Below are positions 8,437 to 16,327 of a stretch of DNA of 47,306 bases, one piece after another. The notes beneath the pieces are model-generated. The model was given only the letters and a program-made list of their open reading frames with translations. It was not told the origin of the DNA and made no database searches. The first letter of the stretch is position 1. Each line of letters begins with the position of its first letter. A program made the translations under genes and the position numbers. This stretch comes from Sphingopyxis sp. KK2 (GTDB taxonomy: Bacteria; Pseudomonadota; Alphaproteobacteria; Sphingomonadales; Sphingomonadaceae): assembly GCF_001990265.1 (NCBI RefSeq), contig NZ_LYVN01000015.1, forward strand, positions 1 to 47,306, read 5' to 3'.

Positions 8437-8886
8437 TCAGAAGGGACGGACCACGACGAGGATGACAATGACCGCCGCGGCGACGCCGGGGACCTCGTTG
8501 AGCATCCGCAGCGCCTTCTCGCTCATCGGACGCTGCCCCTTGGCGAGCTTCTTCGCATAGCCCGCCATCCAGCCATGATAGCCCGACAGGCCGATCACGA
8601 GCAGGAGTTTGGCGAGGAACCAGGGCTCGCTCCAATAATTACCGTTGAAGGCGAGCGCGAGGCCGAGGATCCAGACGATGGTCAGCGACGGATCGAGAAT
8701 GATGCGGAGCAACCGTCTTTCGCGATCGATCCATTTCGCATCCTCGTCCGACCCGACGGCGCATTGGTGATGATAGACGAAAAAGCGCGGCAGCATGAAC
8801 AGCCCGGCCATCAGGAAGATCACGAAGATGATATGCGCCGCTTTGACCCACAGCATCGCCGACCCCAGGAAACCCGCCAGTTCCAT
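8437..8886 (-). CDS. hemJ: HemJ-type protoporphyrinogen oxidase (CopD-like membrane protein)
   Basis: A 149-residue protein with four hydrophobic helices, recognised as HemJ, the oxygen-independent protoporphyrinogen IX oxidase of many alphaproteobacteria. The conserved histidine segment WVKAAHIIFVIFLMAGLFMLPRF is in helix 1, and SGYHGWMAGYAKKL carries the second conserved His with downstream Lys. It starts two bases after the hemE stop on the same strand, which supports a haem-biosynthesis role. HemE makes coproporphyrinogen III, and HemJ acts two steps later. Earlier annotations call this family CopD-like or UPF0093. Confidence 0.92.
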   Translation of the reverse strand: MELAGFLGSAMLWVKAAHIIFVIFLMAGLFMLPRFFVYHHQCAVGSDEDAKWIDRERRLLRIILDPSLTIVWILGLALAFNGNYWSEPWFLAKLLLVIGLSGYHGWMAGYAKKLAKGQRPMSEKALRMLNEVPGVAAAVIVILVVVRPF

Positions 8887-8888
8887 GC

Positions 8889-9911
8889 CTATCCCCGCAC
8901 GCGCTTGATCAGATGCTCGACATGCGCAATCGGCGTGTCGGGCACGATGCCATGGCCGAGATTGAAGATATGGGGACGCGAGGGGAAGGCCGCAAGGATA
9001 CGGTCGATCGCCGCGTCGAGCGCCTCGCCGCCCGCGACAAGCGCGAGCGGGTCGAGATTGCCCTGCACCGGCAGCTGCGCCGGCAGATTAGCATCGGCCC
9101 AGACCGGGTCGACGGTCTCGTCGAGCCCGATCGCATCGGCGCCGACTTCATTGGCATAGGCCGGCAATTTGCCGCCGGCACCCTTGGGAAAGCCGATGAT
9201 CGGGGTGTCGGGATGGAGCGCCTTCAACCGGCGCAGGATTTCGGCATTGGGCGCGATCACCCAGCGTTCGAACTGCGCGGGGGAAAGGCTGCCTGCCCAG
9301 CTGTCGAACAATTGGACCGCCTCGACCCCGTTTTCGATCTGGCCCGACAAATAGGTGATGCTGAGGTCGATGATCGCGTCGATGATCGCCTGAAACGCGG
9401 CTGAATCACCGAACGCCATGCGCCGCGCCGCCGCCTGGTCCTTCGACCCCGCGCCCGCGATCATATAGGTCGCGACGGTCCAGGGGCTCCCTGCAAAGCC
9501 GAGGAAGGTCGTTTCGGAGGGCAAGGCGCCCGCGACCCGCGCGACGGTGGCATAGACGGGGTCGAGCCGCTGCGGTGCGGCTTCGAGCGAGGCGAGTGCA
9601 TGATCGACGAGCGGCGGAGCGAGCCGCGGGCCCTCCCCGGCCTCGAACCACAAATCCTGCCCCAGCGCGTGCGGGATGACGAGGATGTCGGAAAAGAGGA
9701 TCGCGCCGTCGAAACCGAAGCGGCGGATCGGCTGCAGCGTCACCTCGGCGGCGGCCTCGGGATCGTAGCAGAGCTCGAGGAATCCGCCCTTGGTTTCACG
9801 AAGCGCGCGATATTCGGGAAGATAGCGTCCCGCCTGGCGCATCAGCCACAGCGCGGGCTGCTCCTGCCGTACCCCGCGCAGCGTCGCGAGCAAGCTCTTA
9901 GGGGAAGCCAT
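8889..9911 (-). CDS. hemE: Uroporphyrinogen decarboxylase HemE
   Basis: A 340-residue HemE, which decarboxylates uroporphyrinogen III to coproporphyrinogen III in haem synthesis. Landmarks are PALWLMRQAGRYLPEY at residues about 21-36, the FSDILVIPHALG segment, GFAGSPWTVATYM, VQLFDSWAG, GFPKGAG, QGNLDP, and the C-terminal FNLGHGIVPDTP. The ATG at 9909-9911 follows AAAGAGG. An upstream extension would run into the AT-rich origin tract and does not look like protein. HemE next to the origin with a DUF299 gene on the other side is the arrangement known from Caulobacter and Rickettsia. Confidence 0.98.
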   Translation of the reverse strand: MASPKSLLATLRGVRQEQPALWLMRQAGRYLPEYRALRETKGGFLELCYDPEAAAEVTLQPIRRFGFDGAILFSDILVIPHALGQDLWFEAGEGPRLAPPLVDHALASLEAAPQRLDPVYATVARVAGALPSETTFLGFAGSPWTVATYMIAGAGSKDQAAARRMAFGDSAAFQAIIDAIIDLSITYLSGQIENGVEAVQLFDSWAGSLSPAQFERWVIAPNAEILRRLKALHPDTPIIGFPKGAGGKLPAYANEVGADAIGLDETVDPVWADANLPAQLPVQGNLDPLALVAGGEALDAAIDRILAAFPSRPHIFNLGHGIVPDTPIAHVEHLIKRVRG

Positions 9912-10250
9912 GGCGCAGACCTCTTTCTCTTCCAATATAATATATAAGAATATGGTGGTGGTTTGTTGGCGGGCGGATAGCGCGGCTTTAGGCAGGCGCG
10001 CCGCTTTTGCCAACAGCTTGACTCCACAGCCTCGCATCTTTGCGGCGGAGTCGGGGGCCGCTTTCCTCGTTCTTCACAGCCTGTGGATAAGTGGCGCGAC
10101 TTGTGGACAAGGTGTGGAGTGGAATCGGCAGCGCCGGGGATGAATCCACCGTGCCGATTCTACCCCTGCGCTTGTCCCGAAACTTATCCACAGCCCCCGT
10201 ACGGCACGTCTCCGCTTGCCTTTTTCCGCGGCTTTCCGCCATGGTGGGGC
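9912..10250. other. Probable chromosomal replication origin (oriC), hemE / DUF299 type
   Basis: This 339-base gene-free stretch separates divergent hemE and the DUF299 gene. It contains an AT-rich tract at 9934-9953, strikingly unlike the surrounding GC-rich DNA and a good duplex-unwinding candidate. Perfect DnaA boxes are at 10082-10090 (TGTGGATAA) and 10184-10192 (TTATCCACA), with near matches at 10102-10110 (TGTGGACAA) and 10070-10078 (TTCTTCACA). Five GANTC sites lie at 10020, 10048, 10122, 10142 and 10156. The same gene context surrounds the known Caulobacter origin. The hemE promoter must also lie here. Origin function is inference from context and motifs. Confidence 0.85.
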
Positions 10251-11063
10251 ATGGGCCGGCTCCACTTGCACCTCATATCCGATTCCACGGGCGAAACGCT
10301 CGAAAATATCGCCAAGGCGGCGATCGCGCAGTTCGACGATGTCGAGGTGGTGCGCCATTTCTGGCCGATGGTGCGTTCGGAATCGCACCTCGACCGGATC
10401 ATGGCCGAGGTCGAGGCGAGCCCGGGGATGATCCTGTTCACGCTCGTCAACGGCGACCTGCGCGTCAGCCTCGAACGGCGCGCGCGGGCGCGCGACCTGC
10501 CGCTCGTCGCGGCGCTCGACGCGGTGACCGACGCGCTGTCGACGATGCTCGGACAGGAAGCCAAGGCGCGCCCCGGCCGCCAGCATCAGCTCGACGCGGC
10601 TTATTTCGCACGCGTTGAGGCCATTCAATTTACCGTCGCACACGACGACGGCATCGGCTGGGAAAATTGGGAACAGGCCGACATCGTGCTCGCCGGCGTG
10701 TCGCGCACCTCGAAGACCCCGACGAGCATCTATCTCGCCAATCGCGGCTTCAAGACCGCGAATATCCCGATCGTCCCCGAATCGCCGCCGCCGGATGCGC
10801 TCTATCACCTCAAGAAGCCGCTCGTCGTCGGGCTGACCACGGGTCTAGACCGGCTGGTGCAGGTGCGCCGCAACCGGCTGCTCGCGCTCAATCAGGCGCC
10901 CGAAACGCCCTATGTCGATGACGACACAGTCAAGGCCGAACTCGCTTATGCCCGCCGCATGTTCGCCGACAACGGCTGGCCGGTGATCGACGTGACGCGC
11001 CGCTCGATCGAGGAAACCGCCGCCGCGGTGATCAAGCTGGTCGAGGACCGTAGCGCGGCATGA
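10251..11063 (+). CDS. Bifunctional PPDK/PEP-synthase regulatory kinase-phosphorylase (DUF299)
   Basis: A 270-residue DUF299 protein. This family phosphorylates and dephosphorylates a threonine on pyruvate phosphate dikinase or PEP synthase, switching the enzyme off and on. The start MGRLHLHLISDSTGETLENI is typical. The P-loop-like GVSRTSKTPTSIYLA and the DRLVQVRRNRL region are present. The ATG at 10251 was chosen because upstream codons run through the origin region with DnaA boxes. It is the homologue of Rickettsia RP001 and opens an operon with maf, whose start overlaps its stop (ATGA). Which of the two target enzymes it acts on cannot be read from the sequence. Confidence 0.93.
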   Translation: MGRLHLHLISDSTGETLENIAKAAIAQFDDVEVVRHFWPMVRSESHLDRIMAEVEASPGMILFTLVNGDLRVSLERRARARDLPLVAALDAVTDALSTMLGQEAKARPGRQHQLDAAYFARVEAIQFTVAHDDGIGWENWEQADIVLAGVSRTSKTPTSIYLANRGFKTANIPIVPESPPPDALYHLKKPLVVGLTTGLDRLVQVRRNRLLALNQAPETPYVDDDTVKAELAYARRMFADNGWPVIDVTRRSIEETAAAVIKLVEDRSAA

Positions 11064-11656
11064 CCCTGCTCCTCGCTTCGCAAAGCAGCGGCCGCGCCGC
11101 GATGCTCCGCGCCGCCGGGCTGACCTTCGAGACCAGCGCCGCGCATGTCGACGAGGAGGCGCTGACCGCGTCGCTGCAGGCGGCGGGCCAGACCGCCCGC
11201 AACATCGCCGACGCGCTCGCCGAGGCGAAGGCGATCAAGATTTCGTCGCGGCTGCCCGGCGTCACCGTGCTCGGCGCCGACTCGACCCTCGCGCTCGACG
11301 ACGGCGCGATGCTGACCAAGCCCGAAAGCCCCGAAGAAGCCGAAAGCCACCTGCGCCGCATGGCGGGGACGCGCCACCGGCTGTTCAGCGCCGTCGTCGC
11401 GGCGCGCGACGGTGCGCCCGTCTGGCGCGCGATCGGCGAAGCGAAGCTGTGGATGCGCCCCTTGTCGGACGCCTTCATCGCCGACTATGTCGCGCGCGAA
11501 TGGGACAGCATCCGCTGGACCGTCGGCTGTTACGAAATCGAGGGAGCGGGCGTGCAATTGTTCGACCGGGTCGAAGGCGACCCCTGGACCATCATCGGCA
11601 TGCCGATGCTTCCCTTGCTCGCCTGGCTGCGCGCGACCGGGCTGGCACCGTCATGA
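11060..11656 (+). CDS. maf: Maf-family nucleotide pyrophosphatase
   Basis: A 198-residue Maf protein, a house-cleaning nucleoside triphosphate pyrophosphatase that acts on non-canonical or modified nucleotides. The N-terminal phosphate-binding signature LLLASQSSGRAAMLR is at residues 3-17, GADSTLAL carries the catalytic Asp, and KPESPEEAESHLRRMAGTRHRLFSA matches the family. The late block WDSIRWTVGCYEIEGAG-QLFDRVEGDPWTIIGMP is also typical. It overlaps the upstream DUF299 gene and the downstream aroE by four bases each, indicating coupled translation. Confidence 0.93.
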   Translation: MTLLLASQSSGRAAMLRAAGLTFETSAAHVDEEALTASLQAAGQTARNIADALAEAKAIKISSRLPGVTVLGADSTLALDDGAMLTKPESPEEAESHLRRMAGTRHRLFSAVVAARDGAPVWRAIGEAKLWMRPLSDAFIADYVAREWDSIRWTVGCYEIEGAGVQLFDRVEGDPWTIIGMPMLPLLAWLRATGLAPS

Positions 11657-12465
11657 GCATCCCCTATGCAGAGGTGATTGGCGATCCGATCGCGCAGTCG
11701 AAATCGCCGCTGATCCACGGCTTCTGGCTTGAAGCGCTCGGCCTTAAAGGCGATTATCGCCGCGCGCATGTCAAACCCGACGCACTCGCGGACTATGTCG
11801 CCGAGCGCCGCGAGGACCCCGACTGGCGCGGCTGCAACGTCACCATGCCGCACAAGGCCGCGATCATGGATCTGGTCGATGATCCGGGCGACATTCGCGG
11901 TTCGATCGGCGCGATGAACACCGTCGTGCGCCAGCGCGATGGCGCGTTGATCGGGACCAACACCGATGCGGCGGGCTTCTATGCCCCGCTCGCCGAACTC
12001 GATCTTGAGGGCGCGCCGGTCGTCGTCGTCGGGGCCGGCGGGGCGGCGCGCGCGGTGCTGTTCGCGCTCGCTCGCGCCGGGGTCGGCCCTGTCACCATCC
12101 TCAACCGTTCGCCACTCAAAGCGATGGGTCTGCTCGCGACCTTCGGTCTGAAGGGCGAGGTGGTTGCGCTCGATGCCACGCTGCCTCCCGCCGCGCTGCT
12201 GGTGAACGCCAGCAGCCTCGGCATGAAAGGCCAGCCGCCGCTCGACCTCGACCTCTCGCATTTGCCCGACGACGCGATCGTCTACGATCTCGTCTATTCG
12301 CCGCTCACCACCGGGCTGCTCGCCGCCGCCGAGTCGCGCGGACTCGACACCGTCGACGGGCTCGACATGCTGATCGGCCAGGCCGCGCTCGCCTTCGAGC
12401 TCTTCTTCGGCAAGGCACCGCCCGAGGGACGCGACGAGGAATTGCGCGCGCTGCTGACCGCATGA
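11653..12465 (+). CDS. aroE: Shikimate dehydrogenase AroE
   Basis: A 270-residue AroE, which reduces 3-dehydroshikimate to shikimate with NADPH in the aromatic amino acid pathway. Motifs: VIGDPIAQSKSPLIH at residues 8-22 (shikimate-binding serines), GCNVTMPHK with the catalytic Lys, GTNTDAAGF, and the nucleotide loop VVGAGGAARAV. The ATG at 11653 overlaps the maf stop (ATGA). A longer upstream frame is just the shadow of maf. The end overlaps the coaE start by four bases. Confidence 0.96.
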   Translation: MSIPYAEVIGDPIAQSKSPLIHGFWLEALGLKGDYRRAHVKPDALADYVAERREDPDWRGCNVTMPHKAAIMDLVDDPGDIRGSIGAMNTVVRQRDGALIGTNTDAAGFYAPLAELDLEGAPVVVVGAGGAARAVLFALARAGVGPVTILNRSPLKAMGLLATFGLKGEVVALDATLPPAALLVNASSLGMKGQPPLDLDLSHLPDDAIVYDLVYSPLTTGLLAAAESRGLDTVDGLDMLIGQAALAFELFFGKAPPEGRDEELRALLTA

Positions 12466-13085
12466 GCCATTTCAAGCGCCCGGCCTCGCGGCTCCGCCGG
12501 CCTTTCCTGCTCGGTCTCACCGGGTCGATCGGAATGGGCAAGTCGACTGCGGCGAAGATGTTCGTCGCCGAGGGCATCCCGGTGTTCGACGCCGATGCCG
12601 AGGTCCACAAACTCCAGGGTCCCGGTGGCGCGCTGGTCGCGGCGATCGAGGCACGCTTTCCCGGCACGACCGGTCCGAAGGGCGTCGACCGGCAAAAGCT
12701 GGGCGCGCAAGTGCTTGGCAACATGCACGAACTCGCGGCGCTCGAAGCCATCGTCCACCCTGCGGTGGGCCGCGCGCAGAAGCGCTTCCTCGCCAAGCAT
12801 CGCGCGCGCGACGTCGTCGTGCTCGACGTGCCTTTGCTCTTCGAAAAGGGCGGCTGGCGCCGCGTCGGGGCGATCGCTGTCGTCTCGGCGCCGGCGTGGA
12901 TGCAGCGCAAGCGCGTGATGCGCCGGCCGGGCATGACGCTGGCCAAGCTCAAGGCGATCCGGCGGCTGCAGGTGCCCGACCGCGTCAAGCGCGCGCGCGC
13001 CGATTTCATCATCGAAACGGGCCGCCCCAAAAGCGCGACGCATCGCCAGATTCGCGCCATCGCCTCTTGTTTCCGCGCCGGTTAG
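12462..13085 (+). CDS. coaE: Dephospho-CoA kinase CoaE
   Basis: A 207-residue kinase for the last step of coenzyme A synthesis (dephospho-CoA + ATP). The P-loop GSIGMGKST is at residues 21-29, followed by GIPVFDADAEVHKL (substrate DAD motif), the lid-region IVHPAVGR, and VVLDVPLLFEKGG. The C-terminal FIIETG matches the family, and a short basic tail follows. It overlaps aroE by four bases, and dnaQ begins ten bases after its stop, continuing the origin-proximal operon. Confidence 0.96.
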   Translation: MSHFKRPASRLRRPFLLGLTGSIGMGKSTAAKMFVAEGIPVFDADAEVHKLQGPGGALVAAIEARFPGTTGPKGVDRQKLGAQVLGNMHELAALEAIVHPAVGRAQKRFLAKHRARDVVVLDVPLLFEKGGWRRVGAIAVVSAPAWMQRKRVMRRPGMTLAKLKAIRRLQVPDRVKRARADFIIETGRPKSATHRQIRAIASCFRAG

Positions 13086-13095
13086 GGTCCAGATT

Positions 13096-13803
13096 ATGGC
13101 TTCGATGCGAGAGATTATCTTCGATACGGAAACCACCGGGTTCGACCCGAAGACCGGGGACAGACTGGTCGAAATCGGCTGCATCGAGCTGGTCGATCGC
13201 CGCGAGACCGGCAACAGCTTCCACGCCTATTTCAACCCCGAACGCGACATGCCGGCGGCGGCCGAGGCGGTGCACGGACTGTCGATCGCCTTCCTGTCGG
13301 ACAAGCCGCTGTTCGCGTCGCGCGTCGACGAACTGATGGAATTTCTCGGCGATGCGCCGCTGGTCGCGCACAACGCCGCCTTCGACTTCGGTTTCGTCAA
13401 TGCCGAGCTGGCGCGTGCGGGGCGCCCCGCGCTCGACATGACGCGCATGTGCTGCACGGTGCAGATGGCGCGCAAGCTCCATCCGGGCGCGAAGCACAGC
13501 CTCGATGCGCTGTGTACGCGCTACGGCATCGACCGCAGCCACCGCGTCAAGCATGGCGCGCTGCTCGACGCCGAACTGCTCGCGCATCTCTATATCGAAA
13601 TGACCGGCGGGCGGCAGATCGGGCTTGGTCTTGCCGCGACCCCGGGCGTGCCGGCCGCTGCGACCGCCGCTCCCCTTCCGATCCACGTCCCCGACCGACC
13701 ATGGCGCGAACCGCGCCCGCATATGGCATCGCCCGCCGAACTGGCGCGCCATGCCGATTTCGTCACAGGGCTGAACCAGCCGCTGTGGCACGATACGGTG
13801 TGA
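13096..13803 (+). CDS. dnaQ: DNA polymerase III epsilon subunit (proofreading exonuclease)
   Basis: A 235-residue DEDDh exonuclease. Exo I is FDTETTGF with Asp10 and Glu12, Exo II is HNAAFDFGF with Asp97, and Exo III is HGALLDAELLA with His153 and Asp158. This is the complete catalytic set for 3'-5' proofreading in the replicative polymerase. The last 60 residues are Ala/Pro-rich and correspond to the flexible tail that binds the alpha subunit. Translation may start at 13096 or at the second ATG (13105); the first is used here. In many alphaproteobacteria the next gene is secB, but here it is hpf. Confidence 0.96.
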   Translation: MASMREIIFDTETTGFDPKTGDRLVEIGCIELVDRRETGNSFHAYFNPERDMPAAAEAVHGLSIAFLSDKPLFASRVDELMEFLGDAPLVAHNAAFDFGFVNAELARAGRPALDMTRMCCTVQMARKLHPGAKHSLDALCTRYGIDRSHRVKHGALLDAELLAHLYIEMTGGRQIGLGLAATPGVPAAATAAPLPIHVPDRPWREPRPHMASPAELARHADFVTGLNQPLWHDTV

Positions 13804-13846
13804 TGGCCTCTCCCTGACCATCGCCCGGCCTAGAAGGAGAAGAAAA

Positions 13847-14422
13847 ATGGAAATCCGCGTCTCTGGACACCAGATCGAAACCGGCGAAGCGCTGCAGTCG
13901 CACGTGTCGGATCGGATGAACGCGATTGCCGACAAATATTTCTCCCGCGCAATCGGCGCCCATGCGACCTTCGGTAAGGGACCGCACGACAGTTTCCAGT
14001 GCGACATCGTCGCGCATGTGATGCAGGGCCTCGTGCTCAAGGGTCATGGCCAGGCGCAGGACGCGCATGTCGCTTTCGAAGGCGCGGCCGAACGGATCGA
14101 AAAGCAGCTGCGCCGCTATATGCGCCGGCTGAAGGACCGCAACAACGGACCCAGCGTGCCCTCGCCGACGGTCGACGAGATCCAGGACAATGCGAGCTAT
14201 ATCGTCTTCGACAGCGGCAGTGAGGAAGAGGATGCCGGCGATGCCCCGGCGATCATCGCCGAAACGCGCGTCGATATTCCGAGCAGCAGCGTGTCCGACG
14301 CGGTGATGATGCTCGACCTCCGCAACACCAACGCGCTGCTTTTCGTCAACAGCAAGACCGGCGCACACAACATGGTCTATCGCCGGACCGACGGCACCAT
14401 CGGCTGGGTCGAACCGCAATAG
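13847..14422 (+). CDS. hpf: Long-form ribosome hibernation promoting factor
   Basis: A 191-residue long-type HPF, which dimerises 70S ribosomes into inactive 100S particles in stationary phase. The N-terminal S30AE domain (residues 1-100) starts MEIRVSGHQIETGEALQSHV. After an acidic linker (SGSEEEDAGDA) the C-terminal dimerisation domain has DAVMMLDLRNTNALLFVNSKTG and NMVYRRTDGTIGWVEPQ. A strong GGAGAAG ribosome-binding site precedes the ATG. It lies directly upstream of ptsN, the usual hpf-ptsN pairing, although rpoN is not adjacent here. Confidence 0.96.
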   Translation: MEIRVSGHQIETGEALQSHVSDRMNAIADKYFSRAIGAHATFGKGPHDSFQCDIVAHVMQGLVLKGHGQAQDAHVAFEGAAERIEKQLRRYMRRLKDRNNGPSVPSPTVDEIQDNASYIVFDSGSEEEDAGDAPAIIAETRVDIPSSSVSDAVMMLDLRNTNALLFVNSKTGAHNMVYRRTDGTIGWVEPQ

Positions 14423-14582
14423 GACTGGATTTTCTCCGCCATCCGGCATAAGGGCCGCGCCCAACGATACATCCGCGATACCCGGGGCCGCGATGGCGGG
14501 GACACCAGACCGATCCGCGAACGATTGCCGAGCAAGGCAATTGCGTGCCGCGTGCCGGGTTGTTTGAGATTTGACCAGACGC

Positions 14583-15047
14583 ATGAACCTTTCTTCCCTT
14601 CTCTATCCGGCGACCGTGCGCGCGCACGTCCAGCTCGATTCGAAAAAGGCGCTGTTTCCGTTCGTCGGCGACCTTGCGGCGCGCTCGCTCGGGCTCGATT
14701 CGGGCGAAGTCAGCGAGGCGCTGCTCGAACGCGAGCGGCTGGGCTCGACCGGCTTCGGTCGCGGCATCGCGTTGCCGCATGCCAAGATGGCCGACCTCAC
14801 TGGGGTGCGCGGGCTGTTCATGCAATTGGCGCGGCCGATCGATTTCCAGGCTGTCGACGGCCTGCCGGTCGACCTGTTGTTCGTTCTGCTCTCGCCGCTC
14901 GATGCTGGCGCCGATCATCTGAAGGCCCTCGCGGGCGTGTCGCGCATGCTGCGCAATGAGGCGATTGCCGACCGGCTGCGCGGCGCCAAGAGCGACGAAG
15001 CGCTTTATGCGCTGCTCGCCGACAGCGAGACGCGTGACGCGGCCTGA
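14583..15047 (+). CDS. ptsN: PTS IIA-like nitrogen regulatory protein PtsN (EIIA-Ntr)
   Basis: A 154-residue EIIA-Ntr domain. The phosphorylated histidine is His66 in GRGIALPHAKM, and the later VDLLFVLLSPLDAGADHLKALAGVSRML block is conserved. In the nitrogen PTS it receives phosphate from NPr and regulates metabolism, potassium transport and stress responses by protein contact. The ATG at 14583 (MNLSSLLYP) is preferred over one 12 bases upstream because the family starts this way. The 160-base gap to hpf holds no obvious terminator. Confidence 0.94.
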   Translation: MNLSSLLYPATVRAHVQLDSKKALFPFVGDLAARSLGLDSGEVSEALLERERLGSTGFGRGIALPHAKMADLTGVRGLFMQLARPIDFQAVDGLPVDLLFVLLSPLDAGADHLKALAGVSRMLRNEAIADRLRGAKSDEALYALLADSETRDAA

Positions 15048-15068
15048 GGCCGCGGCGCCGTTTCGGCC

Positions 15069-15407
15069 ATGACCCGGCTCACCAGCCGCTTCCTCATCGA
15101 CCTCCTGATCCGTCGCACCGGCGCGGCGGGGGGCTTTGCGACCGTCATCGCCTCGGGCGACGACCAGTCGGGGGTGATTCTCATCCAGTGCAGCGATCGC
15201 GGCGTCGCGGGACCATTGCTCGAACGGCGCTTTTCGATGGCGGGCCGCTATATCTGGGAGGATGTCGGCGCTGTCGACGGCGACGGCGAAACCACGCGCG
15301 CGGCCTATTACGACCGGCGCAAAAAGGCCGACCCGGACCTCTGGATCGTCGAACTGGATATCGCAGATGCGCCACAACTCGTCGCCGAGTGGGCCGCTTT
15401 GGCTTGA
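15069..15407 (+). CDS. DUF1491 family protein
   Basis: A 112-residue protein of the alphaproteobacterial DUF1491 family, recognised from MTRLTSRFLIDLLIRRT near the start, the central AGGFATVIASGDDQSGVILIQ, and the C-terminal DPDLWIVELDIADA. No function is established. It begins 21 bases after ptsN and is probably the last gene of this operon. No signal peptide or membrane segment is seen. Confidence 0.88.
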   Translation: MTRLTSRFLIDLLIRRTGAAGGFATVIASGDDQSGVILIQCSDRGVAGPLLERRFSMAGRYIWEDVGAVDGDGETTRAAYYDRRKKADPDLWIVELDIADAPQLVAEWAALA

Positions 15408-15528
15408 CATTGTTGCGCCGCACAATAGGTGGCGCTCACAAATTAACGCGTAGGTCGTCCCTCGGGTTGCATCGGCTTCGGTCGAGATACCCGGTTAAAG
15501 GTTCGGACACGCAGTCGGATGACGGCCG

Positions 15529-15569
15529 CAGGCGGGTACAGAAATAAGTCCCCCGCCTGTTTTTCTTTT
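15529..15569 (+). terminator. Intrinsic terminator upstream of sleB-like gene
   Basis: A perfect 8-bp stem (arms 15529-15536 and 15552-15559, CAGGCGGG / CCCGCCTG) with a 15-base loop is followed at once by TTTTTCTTTT. It lies 120 bases after the DUF1491 stop and only 30 bases before the wall-hydrolase start. It could end the ptsN-DUF1491 transcript, end a short independent RNA, or attenuate the downstream gene. Confidence 0.8.
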
Positions 15570-15599
15570 GGCCCGTCAGCCGCCCTTTTGACGGATTTT

Positions 15600-16256
15600 A
15601 TGAGTCGCATCTTGAACGTCGCCAGCGTGGCTGCCGTCGGTATGACAGTCGCCACCATGCTGGTCATCGCGGAACCCGGTTTCGCCAATGATCTGGCCGC
15701 CCAGGCCAGCCTGCCCGTAGCAACTTCGTCGAGCGCCGTGCCCGAATTGCTCCAGAAGGCGGATCTTTCGACCGAAACTGCGGTCGATACTCCCTCGATC
15801 GATGATGATCAGGCCGACGTCCCCGATGCGGCGCCGGTCACCGCCGAATCGCTCGCCGCGCTCGTCGCCGCGACGCCGCGTCCGGCAACGCTCGATCCCG
15901 AACTGCGCTGCCTTGCCGGCGCGGTCTATTTCGAATCGCGTGGCGAATCGCTCGTCGGCCAGCTCGCGGTCGCGCATGTCGTGATCAACCGCGCCGAATC
16001 GGGTCGCTTCCCGGCCAGCCTGTGCGGCGTCGTCCACCAGCCGAGCCAGTTCAGCTTCGTGCGCGGCGGCAAGATGCCGGCGATCCGCGAATCCTCGACC
16101 CTGTGGTCGAACGCGGTCGCCATCGCGCAGATCGCGCGCGACGGCAGCTGGAAGAACCAGGCGCCCGGCGCGCTCTTCTTCCACGCGCGCCACGTCTCGC
16201 CCGGCTGGCGCAAGACGCGCATCGCGCAGATCGACAACCACATTTTCTATCGCTGA
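15600..16256 (+). CDS. SleB-type cell wall hydrolase, secreted
   Basis: A 218-residue exported cell-wall hydrolase of the SleB family (Hydrolase_2). Residues 1-31 look like a signal peptide (MSRILNVASVAAVGM then a hydrophobic run ending EPGFAND). A low-complexity acidic/Ala-rich linker covers about 35-95. The catalytic domain begins LRCLAGAVYFESRGES, with the catalytic Glu in FESRGE, then LAVAHVVINRAESGRFP, CGVVHQPSQFSFV and ALFFHARHVSPGW. The ATG at 15600 was chosen because the longer frame upstream crosses the intrinsic terminator. It likely cuts glycosidic bonds of peptidoglycan. Confidence 0.92.
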   Translation: MSRILNVASVAAVGMTVATMLVIAEPGFANDLAAQASLPVATSSSAVPELLQKADLSTETAVDTPSIDDDQADVPDAAPVTAESLAALVAATPRPATLDPELRCLAGAVYFESRGESLVGQLAVAHVVINRAESGRFPASLCGVVHQPSQFSFVRGGKMPAIRESSTLWSNAVAIAQIARDGSWKNQAPGALFFHARHVSPGWRKTRIAQIDNHIFYR

Positions 16257-16327
16257 GCTTCGAGCGGGGGGCGCGTGGCGCATCCCGTTCATTGCCAAGC
16301 CATAATGGCTGGCGCATGATGCCGGCT

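Noticed and set aside
10083-10250. N-terminal extension of the DUF299 protein
   Set aside because: The extension would translate DnaA boxes and origin sequence, and the family starts at the ATG at 10251.
15519-15599. N-terminal extension of the SleB-like protein
   Set aside because: It would translate through the intrinsic terminator; a clean signal peptide begins at 15600.
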